The notes beneath the pieces are model-generated. The model was not told where the DNA came from and ran no database searches. It saw only the letters and a list, made by a program, of their open reading frames with translations. Made by a program: the position numbers and the translations under genes. This document shows positions 54,701 to 62,482 of a stretch of 64,000 nt of DNA, one piece after another; positions within the stretch are counted from its first letter, which is position 1; each line of letters starts with the position of its first letter. Source of the DNA: Falsiroseomonas oleicola (GTDB lineage Bacteria > Pseudomonadota > Alphaproteobacteria > Acetobacterales > Acetobacteraceae); assembly GCF_019029495.1 (NCBI RefSeq), contig NZ_JAERQM010000010.1:98249-162248 (forward strand). The letters run 5' to 3'.

Positions 54701-54743
54701 GGATGTCACCCGGCCTGTGCAGCGCCGTCAGGGGGACGTTCAT
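51702..54743 (-). CDS. Sulfotransferase-methyltransferase fusion protein
   Basis: The 1013-residue protein has an N-terminal sulfotransferase of the Sulfotransfer_2 type: 5'-phosphosulfate loop LHIPKTAGT (residues 34-42) and 3'-phosphate motif REPRARLIS (from 115). A long middle region (about 300-790) of unassigned fold follows. The C-terminus (about 840-1000) is a class I SAM methyltransferase (ILWVDAGCSYG, then FLGFDFNAPAIEAA and ITAFEVLEHCPDP). Sulfotransfer_2 enzymes move sulfate from PAPS to a sugar hydroxyl. Together it probably sulfates and methylates a glycan exported by the neighbouring ABC system. It starts four bases inside the FkbM gene's stop (ATGA). Confidence 0.8.
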   Translation of the reverse strand: MNVPLTALHRPGDIPATAPTRRPGWAAGMRLAFLHIPKTAGTAFGAALAQHFAQEDIASTPSMDLAAGGANPMLGQSAPAYRALGIGSHLDHDKLDAISAGLPKGERLFIVTVLREPRARLISQYRHWRRVVDSNMVDLSPEQREAFLAARHMSLDDFLAARIPFSQRHFRNMQARMLCGFSTSELMDDETLLATARVRLAGIDVVGTTDTVDETLARITEAYGWSPPDSVRPLNVAPGEAPVLAPETEALIAELTRVDQVLWEDAQGRAETPPLPRDQRRYFLPDPAMTATLLEGARMRFGMDQALDGQGWHVREGAGETLSRWTGPGRRASIRLRAPQIRRVDLAIRLVSVLDWAMVDGLALTLDGVPPMAPHRVDHNRPQPVLLASFDLPDAGDGRRDLVLEVPFTRSHHDIDPNIDDTRQKGVAIGEIILSAPADTAAGPATLGALFWPGAPWSDATPAQVMDLVPHQGPEAEVPVAERQMALDMPLLRGLLELVQPDHVWAAALKTFLGAVERGTPLALPAPAGRLAVVVTLFEIAARGAPIAALSERFEESVLLLPCAEDFRLRELVASPLLAPFLHIVGCTNGVLVANLSAMRREGGQARVEAFLLTLERIAATTPEKLATLRGEFGPSYPLQQLDATLRGMAAVNAGSASTRDLLATLMLETPPPPPTAATLRERGLAVLGTAGSPVTLVEPALVERLRQLLDQMVAAADPQACWHTTLVAQECAFRITAILAGWQRFNLSGNATGQLALALRPGLPRPPLYPKPAKPFGEYIDFYKSEAVAMASQPHAPDLITRLDLLRGGLDHLTRLNQAAREIEIALRLLGDRFPGEEILWVDAGCSYGVIMNAVVPPANIAGRCAFLGFDFNAPAIEAARIVAGNLGHAHCRYEIGDVAEARSLAQGRRIHLITAFEVLEHCPDPVAVLRDYRAMEPGMLVVGSPLAEAQGIFPAEQHIWAFNARGFAAMAEAAGFAVYGINQRQVGHFVGGHDWVTVAATTGDPKTMGML

Positions 54744-55729
54744 CGGAAGGGATCCTCCTCGGCCTTGAGCCAGACGTAATCGCCATGCGGCGCCATCTGC
54801 GTCATCGTCTCATGGCTCAGCGGCGGCGAGACATGGATGCCGCCATCGGCCGCCACCATCGGCTGCACCATCCGCACCCGGTAGCCGAGGCCGGCCAGCA
54901 TGCCCCAGACCGTGTCGAAGGCGGCGCGTGGCACGGGACCGGCCTTCGCATAATGCCCCGCCGACCATTCGGTGATCAGCCGCAGCCGGGGCGAGGCATG
55001 GATCGTGTTCATCGCGCCCAGCAGGGCCAGCGCCTCCGACCCCTCGATGTCCAGATGCAGCAGGTCGAGCTTCGGCAGGGCAAGATGCGCCATCACCGTG
55101 TCGATGGTGGTGGTCTGGGTTGTGAAGGGCACCATCAGCCCCATGCCCTTCACCCAGCGCCCGGCCGCATCCATCAGCTTCGGCACGCTGCCCGCCGACC
55201 ACAGTGCCTGGTCGAGACCCGCATGATCCCCCGCCGCCTCCGCCACCGGGCTGGAGATGCCGCGCGGTGCGCCGCCGCCGAGATATTGCGGGTCGAAATG
55301 GAATTCCAGCGCTTCCCCCGGCACCTCCGCCAGGGCTCGGGCGATGATGTCGGTGTTGTCGATGCTGCCGTTCCAGTAGAGCGACTTCATCAGGAAGGGC
55401 AGGATATGCGGATTGGGCTCGACGCCGATGACGCGGCCCTCCGGCCCGACCAGCCTGCCGCCGAGGCAGACGAAATAGCCGAAATTGGCACCGGCATTGA
55501 GGTAGGTGTCGCCGGGTCGCAGCAGTTCCTGCACCAGCCGCGTGGTCCAGGCCTCGTGCACCCCATCGCGTGTCACACCGATGGCGACGTCCATGTTGAA
55601 GGCGGGCACCACCATGAAGCCGCCCCAGGCGGCCTCGACCAGCAATTCCCCCGGACCCAGCGGCAGCACCCGCCGCGGCGCCGCCTGCACGGCCGGCCGC
55701 GCGGCATTGCGGTCATCCAGATTGCTCAT
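54740..55729 (-). CDS. FkbM-family methyltransferase
   Basis: The 329-residue protein has an FkbM-type SAM-binding site (LNAGANFGYFVCLGGRLVG, then VIGVEPNPHI) and LDIEGSEALALL, the conserved C-terminal motif of the family. FkbM enzymes O-methylate sugars or polyketides. It lies between the KpsE-like gene and the sulfotransferase fusion, with four-base overlaps on both sides, so glycan O-methylation is the most likely role. No signal peptide is visible. Confidence 0.88.
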   Translation of the reverse strand: MSNLDDRNAARPAVQAAPRRVLPLGPGELLVEAAWGGFMVVPAFNMDVAIGVTRDGVHEAWTTRLVQELLRPGDTYLNAGANFGYFVCLGGRLVGPEGRVIGVEPNPHILPFLMKSLYWNGSIDNTDIIARALAEVPGEALEFHFDPQYLGGGAPRGISSPVAEAAGDHAGLDQALWSAGSVPKLMDAAGRWVKGMGLMVPFTTQTTTIDTVMAHLALPKLDLLHLDIEGSEALALLGAMNTIHASPRLRLITEWSAGHYAKAGPVPRAAFDTVWGMLAGLGYRVRMVQPMVAADGGIHVSPPLSHETMTQMAPHGDYVWLKAEEDPFR

Positions 55730-56952
55730 GCGAGATGTTCCCTGAGAGCGCGGAGCGCGATGAGCCCGACGAACCAGGCCAGAAGCGCAACGGCGAAGAC
55801 GGTGGCGATATTGGTGAGCCGCGCCGGGTAGATGGCCGCTTCCGGCGCCACCGGCCGGACCACGGGGGCGAGGAAGACCTGTTGGCGCGAGGCCTCCGCG
55901 CGGCTGCGTTCCAGCGCGCTCATCGCCGCCTCATAGGCACGCTGGGCGAAGATCGCCTCCGCCTCCAGCGCCTCGAAGCCGCCGATGCTCTGGCTGAGCG
56001 CGCCGCCGCCGGCATCGGCCGCGGTCAGCCGCGCCTGCACCTCCGCCACCTGGGCCTCCGTCGCGCGGAGATTGCCGAGAAGCTGCATCACCGGTGTCGC
56101 GCTGTCGCTCATCACGCTGCGCAGATTGGCGAGTTGCGCGCGCATGGCGATGACCTCCGACTGCAGCCGCACCAGATGCTCGGACAGCGCCTGGGCGTTG
56201 CGGCGCGGATCGACCACCTGGCGGTTTTCCCGGAAGGCCTGGACGGCGATGCGGGCGGCGGCGAAGCGGCGCTCAGCCTGGGCCACATCGCGCTCGGCGG
56301 CGGAGAGCAGTTCCGCCCGGCTGCGTGCCGACATGTCGTTGACCAGCGCCTCCGACGCCTTTTCCACCGCCTGGGCCAGGGCGAAGGAATCCGCGGCGCT
56401 GAAGGCGCGGACCTCCACCGTCACGATGCCGCTGGCGCGGTCGAAATAGGGGCGGACCTGCCGCCGCCAGGCGCGCAGCGCGGTCTCGATCGGGGCCGCC
56501 GGGTCGAGCCAGGACAGCGGATCGGCCTCCGCCCGCCCGAGGATGCCGCGCACATCGGCATGCTGCGCCACGGCCAGGATGGCGGCGCGGCTTTGCAGGT
56601 GCTGCACCACCGCATAGGCATCCGTATTGCCGGCCGCCGCACCCGCCAGCATGCCGGCGGGCAGCGCCGCGCGGGCAGGGTCGGCCGGGCGTACGGCGAA
56701 GCGGATATCCACGGCGAACTGGTCGGCCGCCCAGCGTGCCTGCCAGCCGGCGAAGGCCAGCGTCGGCAGAACCACGAGCAGCAGGAAGCCGAGCAGCGGC
56801 CCCGGCGCGCGCTTCTGGCGCTGCGGCCCCGGCCGCGCACTGGGCGGCGGCGGCGCCTGCCGCGTCGCATCCTCGCGCCCCCGCAGCAGGTCGCGCAGCG
56901 TTCTTGGCCGTGCCTCGGGCTGTGTCCCGGGCCGCGTCTCGGTCTCAAGCAT
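55726..56952 (-). CDS. KpsE/Wzz-type capsule export protein
   Basis: The 408-residue protein has two membrane helices (about 53-73 and 378-400) flanking a periplasmic domain with long coiled-coil helices (residues about 190-330, with many Ala, Glu and Arg), the classical polysaccharide co-polymerase layout of KpsE/BexC. It bridges the inner-membrane ABC transporter to the outer-membrane exporter in capsule secretion. A proline- and arginine-rich cytoplasmic start precedes the first helix. It overlaps kpsT by eight bases and the FkbM gene by four. No outer-membrane KpsD partner is in the window. Confidence 0.85.
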   Translation of the reverse strand: MLETETRPGTQPEARPRTLRDLLRGREDATRQAPPPPSARPGPQRQKRAPGPLLGFLLLVVLPTLAFAGWQARWAADQFAVDIRFAVRPADPARAALPAGMLAGAAAGNTDAYAVVQHLQSRAAILAVAQHADVRGILGRAEADPLSWLDPAAPIETALRAWRRQVRPYFDRASGIVTVEVRAFSAADSFALAQAVEKASEALVNDMSARSRAELLSAAERDVAQAERRFAAARIAVQAFRENRQVVDPRRNAQALSEHLVRLQSEVIAMRAQLANLRSVMSDSATPVMQLLGNLRATEAQVAEVQARLTAADAGGGALSQSIGGFEALEAEAIFAQRAYEAAMSALERSRAEASRQQVFLAPVVRPVAPEAAIYPARLTNIATVFAVALLAWFVGLIALRALREHLA

Positions 56953-57613
56953 CGGCGACCCCCATCATTTCGGCATAGCGGTCCAGCGCCTCGTCCACCG
57001 TGTCGAAGGCGATCAGCGCGCCATCGGACAGGATGGCGCAGCAGTCACAGAGGCTGCGGATGGTCTGGCTGTTGTGGGACACCAGGATCAGCGAGGCATG
57101 GCGCAGCCGGTCGCGGAAGGCGGCGACGGAGCGGGCGCGGAAACGCGCATCGCCAACCTCGGTGATCTCGTCGACGAGATAGACGTCGAAGTCGATGGCG
57201 AGCGAGGCGCCGAAGGCGAACTTCGCCATCATGCCGGAGGAATAATGCTCCAGCGGCGCGTCCATCTCGACCGTCAGCTCGGTGAATTCGATGACGGAGC
57301 GCACCATCGCCGCGGCGTCCAGGCCATAGATGCGGGCGAGGAACTGCAGATTCTCCCGCCCGCTGAGCTGCGGATGGAAGGTGCCGGAAAAACCCATGGG
57401 GAAGGAGACCCGGCCATGGCGGTGGATGCGCCCGGCATCCGGCGGCTCCGTCCCCGCGATCAGCCGCAGCAGGGTGGACTTGCCGGCGCCATTCGGCCCC
57501 AGCACGCCCACCTTCAGCCCGGCCGGAAAGGCCATGGTCGCATCGCGCAGGATCGCCCGCCGGCCGCCATCGGCGGTGCGATAGGATTTGCTGACGCCGT
57601 CCAGGATCACCAT
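56945..57613 (-). CDS. kpsT: KpsT-like polysaccharide ABC transporter ATPase
   Basis: The 222-residue ATPase has Walker A GPNGAGKST (39-47), a Q-loop near FSGTFHPQLSGRENL, signature YSSGMMAKFAF and Walker B VYLVDEITEVGD with the KpsT-type following Asp. It powers export of a lipid-linked or free glycan. ATG 57613 was selected; the frame runs further upstream, but that part is inside the permease gene. It overlaps the permease stop by four bases (ATGA) and the KpsE-like gene downstream, so the three are co-translated. Confidence 0.92.
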   Translation of the reverse strand: MVILDGVSKSYRTADGGRRAILRDATMAFPAGLKVGVLGPNGAGKSTLLRLIAGTEPPDAGRIHRHGRVSFPMGFSGTFHPQLSGRENLQFLARIYGLDAAAMVRSVIEFTELTVEMDAPLEHYSSGMMAKFAFGASLAIDFDVYLVDEITEVGDARFRARSVAAFRDRLRHASLILVSHNSQTIRSLCDCCAILSDGALIAFDTVDEALDRYAEMMGVADA

Positions 57614-59280
57614 CAGGCGGGCCGTCGCATCTGGCGCGCCGTCGCGGCGAACAGCGCGGTGCCGGCAATCAGGCTGCCGATGGTCCATTGCAGCAGGTAG
57701 GACACATCGAGGAAGGGGCTCTCATAGCCGCCGTAATAGGCCTGCCGCATCCATTCGGTGACATGCACCAGCGGGTTCAGCAGGATGAGGCTTCGGATAT
57801 CCTCCGGCATGTCGAGCGGGTGGTAGAAGACGCCGCAGGTGAAGTACTGCAGTCGCAGGAAGCTTGGCCACAGCTTGTCCCAGGCCGAGCTGTAGCTGGA
57901 CAGCACCATGTTCACGCAGGCGATGCCGAAGGCCAGCAGGAACAGCACCAGGTAGCAGGCGATCATGGAGGCCGGATCGGTGGGCAGGTGGCCGACGCCG
58001 AAGGCGATCAGCAGCGCGAAGGTCAGCGCCGCGATCACCAGGTCGGTCACCGCCGAGAGCACGGATTTCGCCGCCAGCACGTCGAACAGCCCGACGGCCG
58101 GCACCAGCAGCAGCGACCGGTTGGTCGCCGGCAGATCCATCGCGCGCTCCGTCAGATGCGCGAAGAACAGGAAGGACAGCACGCCGGTCATGTAGAAGGT
58201 CAGCATGCTGTCGCCGATCGGCGGCCGGCTGTCATGGCCGAGGAACAGGAACACGGCGCTCAGCAGCAGCACATGCGACAGCGGCTCGAACAAGGCCCAG
58301 GCGTAGCCGAGGCGGCTGGAGCTGAACATCGTCCGCGTCTCCCGCAGCATCAGCGCATCGATGATGCGCGCGCGGCAGGCAATGGCGCGGCCCAGCGGCG
58401 GCGGCGGCGGCGGTTGCAGATCGGCCGGCACCCTGGCCCAGCCGGGCTGCGGCGCGGCGCGGAAGGCCGGCTCCGGCTGCGGCACCTGCGGCAACTGGAT
58501 CAACGGCCGCTCCGCGGCTTGGGCCATGGGCCGCTCCGCCGCGTGGGCCGTGCGGATCTGCTCCGCATGGGGCCGGTGCAGGCCGGAAAGGCGGGCGGCG
58601 CGGTTGGCGGCGCTGATCGCCTCCGCCGTCTCTCCCAGTTCCAGCAGGCCGGAGGATGCCAGGCGCCAGCCCTGATGGGACTCGGCGGAGGCGCCGATGG
58701 CACGACCCGCGGCCAGCAGCGCTGGTCCGGGCTGGCCGGCGCGCAGCAGCAGCCCGGCCAGATGTTCCAGCAATTCCGGCTGCTGCGGCGCGGCTTCCGC
58801 CGCGATCCGCGCGGCCTCCAGCGCCTGCGCCTCCCGCCCCAGAAGCATCCAGGTGCCGGACAAGGCGCGGGCGACCATGGCGCTGCTGGCGCCCCCCTGC
58901 CAGGCGGGCAGCAGCAGCGCCTCCGCCAGGCGGTGTCGTCCCGCGACCAGGACAAGGGAGGCGAAATGCACCCGCGGCACCTCCGCCGCCGGATCCTGGG
59001 CCGCGCCGAGCAGGGCGGCGATCAGGTCCGGCCCGGTGCCGCCAGGGGCCAGGCCCAGCTCGCCCAATGCTGCCGCCAATCCGGCGCGGTCGAGCGCCGG
59101 CGCCGTCAGCAGCGTCGGCAGCGTGGCGCGTTGGTCGAGCAGCAGGCAGGCGACCAGCGCCTTCGCCACCGGCGGGTCGCGCCAGCGTTCGAACAAGGCG
59201 GCGGCCTGCGCCGGCAGGCCGGCCTCGATGGCCGCCGCGATCGCCGCCAGCTGGGAGGGTTGCCGGGCATTCTGCTCCAT
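57613..59280 (-). CDS. kpsM: KpsM-like ABC permease with long N-terminal helical-repeat domain
   Basis: Residues from about 300 to 555 form an ABC-2 type permease with six transmembrane helices (first LGYAWALFEPLSHVLLLSAVFLFLG, split here to stay short: SSSRLGYAWALFEPLSHVL then LLSAVFLFLGH), as in KpsM. Residues 1-290 are unusual: alanine- and leucine-rich helical repeats that look TPR-like (RAGQPGPALLAAGRAIGAS), then a proline-rich linker (PPPPPPLGR). KpsM proteins are usually about 260 residues. The extra part may recruit the glycosyltransferases or the ATPase. It lies between a glycosyltransferase gene and kpsT. Confidence 0.85.
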   Translation of the reverse strand: MEQNARQPSQLAAIAAAIEAGLPAQAAALFERWRDPPVAKALVACLLLDQRATLPTLLTAPALDRAGLAAALGELGLAPGGTGPDLIAALLGAAQDPAAEVPRVHFASLVLVAGRHRLAEALLLPAWQGGASSAMVARALSGTWMLLGREAQALEAARIAAEAAPQQPELLEHLAGLLLRAGQPGPALLAAGRAIGASAESHQGWRLASSGLLELGETAEAISAANRAARLSGLHRPHAEQIRTAHAAERPMAQAAERPLIQLPQVPQPEPAFRAAPQPGWARVPADLQPPPPPPLGRAIACRARIIDALMLRETRTMFSSSRLGYAWALFEPLSHVLLLSAVFLFLGHDSRPPIGDSMLTFYMTGVLSFLFFAHLTERAMDLPATNRSLLLVPAVGLFDVLAAKSVLSAVTDLVIAALTFALLIAFGVGHLPTDPASMIACYLVLFLLAFGIACVNMVLSSYSSAWDKLWPSFLRLQYFTCGVFYHPLDMPEDIRSLILLNPLVHVTEWMRQAYYGGYESPFLDVSYLLQWTIGSLIAGTALFAATARQMRRPA

Positions 59281-59297
59281 GGCCGATCCTCGCCCCG

Positions 59298-60698
59298 CTA
59301 GCCGAGGATCGCGGCGGGCTGGAGCGAAGTTGCCTGCGCATCGGGCGTGGCCGGCTCCGGCGCCACCATGCCCGGGGGCAGGCTGACCTTCAGGTAGAGC
59401 GCGGCATTGCTGCGCGTGTCATGGGTCTGCGGCCGGCCCGAGGGCGGCGGCGGCCCCGCCTCGATCCGGCGGGCAAGTTCGGCAAAATTGCCGATATCGA
59501 AGAATTCCACGCGCTCCGGATGGTAGCGGGCGAATTGCAGGAAGGCGCGGGTGCGGGAGGCGATGACCCGGCAGCCCATATCCACCGCCATCGCGATGGG
59601 GCCGCTGCTGGATTGCCCGACCTCCAGATAGGGCAGCACCACGGTGTCACACAGCGCCATCGCGGTCATGAACTGCGAATCGTCCAGCACACCCATGAAG
59701 TGCAGCCGGTCGTGCAAATCCTGCGGGTGCCGTGCCAGCAGTTCCCGCGCCGAGGCGTCCAGCGCCAGGCTGGCGGCGCCGCCCTCGCGCAATTCGTCGA
59801 TCACCGTCTGGCCGATTCGCCCCTTCGCCAGCAGCTTCCCGATATAGGCGTCGCGGGGCTGATGCCGGGCGATCGCCTGGGGGTGGACGCCGCCGAAGAT
59901 CAGCAGGTGATGATCCGGCGGCAGGTAGCGCAACGCCTCCACCGCCGTCTCGAAGCCCTTATAGGGCGAAAGGAAGCCGAAGGTGCCGACCAGCCTGACC
60001 CCGGGCGGCAGGCGCTTCAGGATCGGAAAGGCATCCGGCGTGGCCGCGGCGCGGATGGCGGCGGCATCCTCCGGCGGTACGAAGGCCAGCGGATGGTGAT
60101 GCACATCCGCCAGCCGATGCACATCCCGCAGCAGCCGCATGTCACGTCGCGTATGGGTGATGACATGCACCGGCTTTCGTCGTTGCAACTGCCTCAGATA
60201 CGAATAGATGCTGTTGGCGAGCGTCCAGGCGCGCAGGTTCTCGGCCAGCACGGCGGCGGCGCCCAGCAGCCGTAGCCGGCCAGCCCGGCCGAGGACCTCT
60301 CCATAGGGGATCACCACCTCGTCCAGGATCGTGTGGAAGGTGACGGAGAGTGCCGGGGCGGCGCGCGCCAGTCGCCGGAACCTTCGCAGGATTTGCGGCA
60401 CCGTCCGCCCGAGAGTCCCATGCTCAAGCTGAATATTGACGCTGTCGAATTCCGCGAGATGTGTCGCTATTTCCTTGATGTGGGCATCCGCCAGCCGCTG
60501 GACCCGAGGATGCGGGCTGCGAAGAAGATACTGGTCGAGATCGAAAACCCGGACATCCATGCTGCCCTGCAACTGGCGTTCCAGGGCCCGGGTGTATCCG
60601 GCGATTCCGCAGAGCTCATCATAGGTGCTGATGATGGCGACCCGCGGGCGCCGCTGCATCAGATGGCCCGCCGGCCGGGCTTTCGATCCGATATGCAC
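59298..60698 (-). CDS. GT4-type glycosyltransferase
   Basis: The 466-residue protein has the two Rossmann-like domains of a GT-B enzyme. In the N-domain, AIISTYDELCGIAGYTRALE is the acceptor/donor loop; in the C-domain, GTFGFLSPYKGFETAVEAL and the EVGQSSSGPIAMAVDMGCRVIAS region bind the nucleotide-sugar. It likely adds a sugar during synthesis of the exported glycan. ATG 60698 is used; ATG 60659 also fits and would remove 13 residues. It is upstream of the permease gene by 17 bases and divergent from another glycosyltransferase. Confidence 0.86.
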   Translation of the reverse strand: MHIGSKARPAGHLMQRRPRVAIISTYDELCGIAGYTRALERQLQGSMDVRVFDLDQYLLRSPHPRVQRLADAHIKEIATHLAEFDSVNIQLEHGTLGRTVPQILRRFRRLARAAPALSVTFHTILDEVVIPYGEVLGRAGRLRLLGAAAVLAENLRAWTLANSIYSYLRQLQRRKPVHVITHTRRDMRLLRDVHRLADVHHHPLAFVPPEDAAAIRAAATPDAFPILKRLPPGVRLVGTFGFLSPYKGFETAVEALRYLPPDHHLLIFGGVHPQAIARHQPRDAYIGKLLAKGRIGQTVIDELREGGAASLALDASARELLARHPQDLHDRLHFMGVLDDSQFMTAMALCDTVVLPYLEVGQSSSGPIAMAVDMGCRVIASRTRAFLQFARYHPERVEFFDIGNFAELARRIEAGPPPPSGRPQTHDTRSNAALYLKVSLPPGMVAPEPATPDAQATSLQPAAILG

Positions 60699-60869
60699 AG
60701 CCGCCGCGTTCCTGTTTGCCTTTGTTCAGCAACTCAGGGTAGATGAATACACCTTTGCGTCAACGTAGTGCAAGAGTGCGGATGGACCTCATGCCAGATC
60801 CAAATCATTCGAGAATGAATCAAAAATGATAACAAATTCTCTTCTGGATTGGCCCGAGGGATCTTTCCC
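60699..60869. promoter_or_regulatory. Divergent promoter region between two glycosyltransferase genes
   Basis: This 171-base gap is much more AT-rich than the rest of the window, especially 60780-60845, and must hold the starts for both divergent glycosyltransferase genes. It contains a small inverted repeat TCATTC-GA-GAATGA (60805-60818) and AT-rich words (GATAACAAATTC) that could form a -10 region on the plus strand. No exact sigma-70 -35/-10 pair was fixed. Confidence 0.5.
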
Positions 60870-62240
60870 GTGAGCGCCCCCGCCTTCCGCCTGCTGGACT
60901 CGCCGCCCGCCCCGCCCACACGCACCACCGCCCCAACCGCCGTCCGCTATTCTTGCGGTACCGGCACGAATCCGCCCATCTGGCTCGATCTGTCGCGACT
61001 GCTCTGGCGCGTTTTCCGCGGGACCCTGACCGGCGTGGACCGGGTCGAACTGGCCTATGCCGAAAATCTGCTGGCCCTGGCGGGCGACCGCCTGCGCTTC
61101 CTCGCCTTCGACTATCGCGGCGGATTCGGCCTGCTGCCGCATCAAAGCACCGCCGCCCTGATCCGCGCCGTGGGTCCGGCCTGGGAGGCGGGCACCCTGC
61201 CCCGCCTGGCGCCCCGGGCGCTGGCACTGTTCGCGGGCAGCCTGGCGAACTGGCAACGCATGCCCAGCCTGCCTGCCGGGGCGCATGCGCCCTTCTATCT
61301 CAATGTCTCCCACCATCCCCTGGCGCATACGAGATCCATCGGCGGCCTGCTGCGCCGGACCGGCGCGCGGCTGGTGCCGCTGGTGCACGACCTGATCCCG
61401 CTCGACTGGCCGGAATATGTCGCCGCCTCGGAAACCGCCCGGCACCACCGGCGGATGCGGACCATCGCCCATCACGCCAGTGGCGTCATCGCCAATTCCG
61501 CCGCCACCGCCACCGCCTTGCGGCCATTGCTGCCACCCGGCCTGCCATTGCTGGCAGCCCCGCTCGGCGTGGCGCCGCGCCGCGCCGCGGCCCTGCCCGT
61601 GGCGATCGGCGACGCGCCCTTCTTCCTGTGTCTCGGCACCATCGAGCCGCGCAAGAACCACCTGATGCTGTTGCATCTCTGGCGCCGCCTCGCCGACCGG
61701 CCCGGGCCGGTGCCGAAGCTCGTCATCGTCGGCAATCGCGGCTGGGACAATGAGCAGGTGCTCGACCTGCTGGACCGCTGCGCCCGGCTGCGCCCCCATC
61801 TGCTGGAACTCGGCCGGGTTTCGGATGGGGTGGTGGCCGGGTTGATGGACCACGCCCGCGCCCTGCTGATGCCTTCCTTTGCCGAGGGCTTCGGCCTGCC
61901 GGTGGCGGAAGCGCTGGCCCGCGGCACGCCCGTGCTGTGCAGCGACATCGCCGCGCACCGGGAATTGGCCGGGCCGGTCGCTGACTATCTCGACCCGCTG
62001 GACCTGCCAGCCTGGCAGCAGGCGGTGGAGGACTACGCTTTGCCCATGTCAGCCCGGCGTGGCGCCCAGATTCACCGCCTGGCGGGGTGGGAGGCACCGA
62101 ACTGGCCCGCCCATATCGACGCGGTGCTCGGCTTCCTCGACGACATGGCGCGCGGCATCGTCCCTGCCGGTGATTTCGCCCCGGCGGATCCTGCGCTATT
62201 CTGGAAACCGCCTCCGGGGATGGGTGGCCGAGTGGTTTAA
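60870..62240 (+). CDS. GT4 glycosyltransferase ending inside tRNA-Ser
   Basis: The 456-residue GT-B enzyme has a N-domain with RGTLTGVDRVELAYA and HDLIPLDWPEYV and a C-domain with LGTIEPRKNH, VIVGNRGW and PSFAEGFGLPVAEALARG, the GT4 donor site. GTG 60870 is favoured (GAGGGA upstream); TTG 60849 would add seven residues. The last 23 bases overlap the tRNA-Ser gene: the TAA stop is formed by bases of the tRNA D-arm, so the final residues GMGGRVV are encoded by the tRNA 5' end. It probably serves the same glycan as the divergent locus. Confidence 0.85.
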   Translation: MSAPAFRLLDSPPAPPTRTTAPTAVRYSCGTGTNPPIWLDLSRLLWRVFRGTLTGVDRVELAYAENLLALAGDRLRFLAFDYRGGFGLLPHQSTAALIRAVGPAWEAGTLPRLAPRALALFAGSLANWQRMPSLPAGAHAPFYLNVSHHPLAHTRSIGGLLRRTGARLVPLVHDLIPLDWPEYVAASETARHHRRMRTIAHHASGVIANSAATATALRPLLPPGLPLLAAPLGVAPRRAAALPVAIGDAPFFLCLGTIEPRKNHLMLLHLWRRLADRPGPVPKLVIVGNRGWDNEQVLDLLDRCARLRPHLLELGRVSDGVVAGLMDHARALLMPSFAEGFGLPVAEALARGTPVLCSDIAAHRELAGPVADYLDPLDLPAWQQAVEDYALPMSARRGAQIHRLAGWEAPNWPAHIDAVLGFLDDMARGIVPAGDFAPADPALFWKPPPGMGGRVV

Positions 62241-62307
62241 GGCAGCGGTCTTGAAAACCGCCGTGGGTTCACGCCCACCGTGGGTTCGAATCCCACCCCA
62301 TCCGCCA
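62218..62307 (+). tRNA. tRNA-Ser (anticodon TGA)
   Basis: The gene spans 90 bases with an encoded CCA. Acceptor arms GGATGGG and CCCATCC pair fully, the anticodon stem GCGGT-CTTGAAA-ACCGC presents TGA (Ser, TCA codons), the long class II variable arm (GTGGG...CCCAC) is present and the T-arm contains TTCGAAT. A tyrosine integrase gene begins 175 bases downstream, and the 3' end is the expected attachment site. Confidence 0.95.
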
Positions 62308-62482
62308 AACAATTTTCCTATCCTGTCCGTCCCTCGGGGAAACTTCCTAGGAACCTTGCCTAAACGAGCGGCCGCGTCCTATTTTTGCCAGCAGTGTTTC
62401 CGATCCGTTCCCACGCAATCCCGCGCTAAGGCGGGCAACGCACCGGGCCACGGATTCGGAAAACCGGGCAACGGGGGATGGC

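Noticed and set aside
50634..54779. A 1381-codon open frame on the plus strand
   Set aside because: It is antisense to the LpxR-like gene and the sulfotransferase-methyltransferase fusion, both with strong motifs. Its composition is typical of a GC-driven shadow frame.
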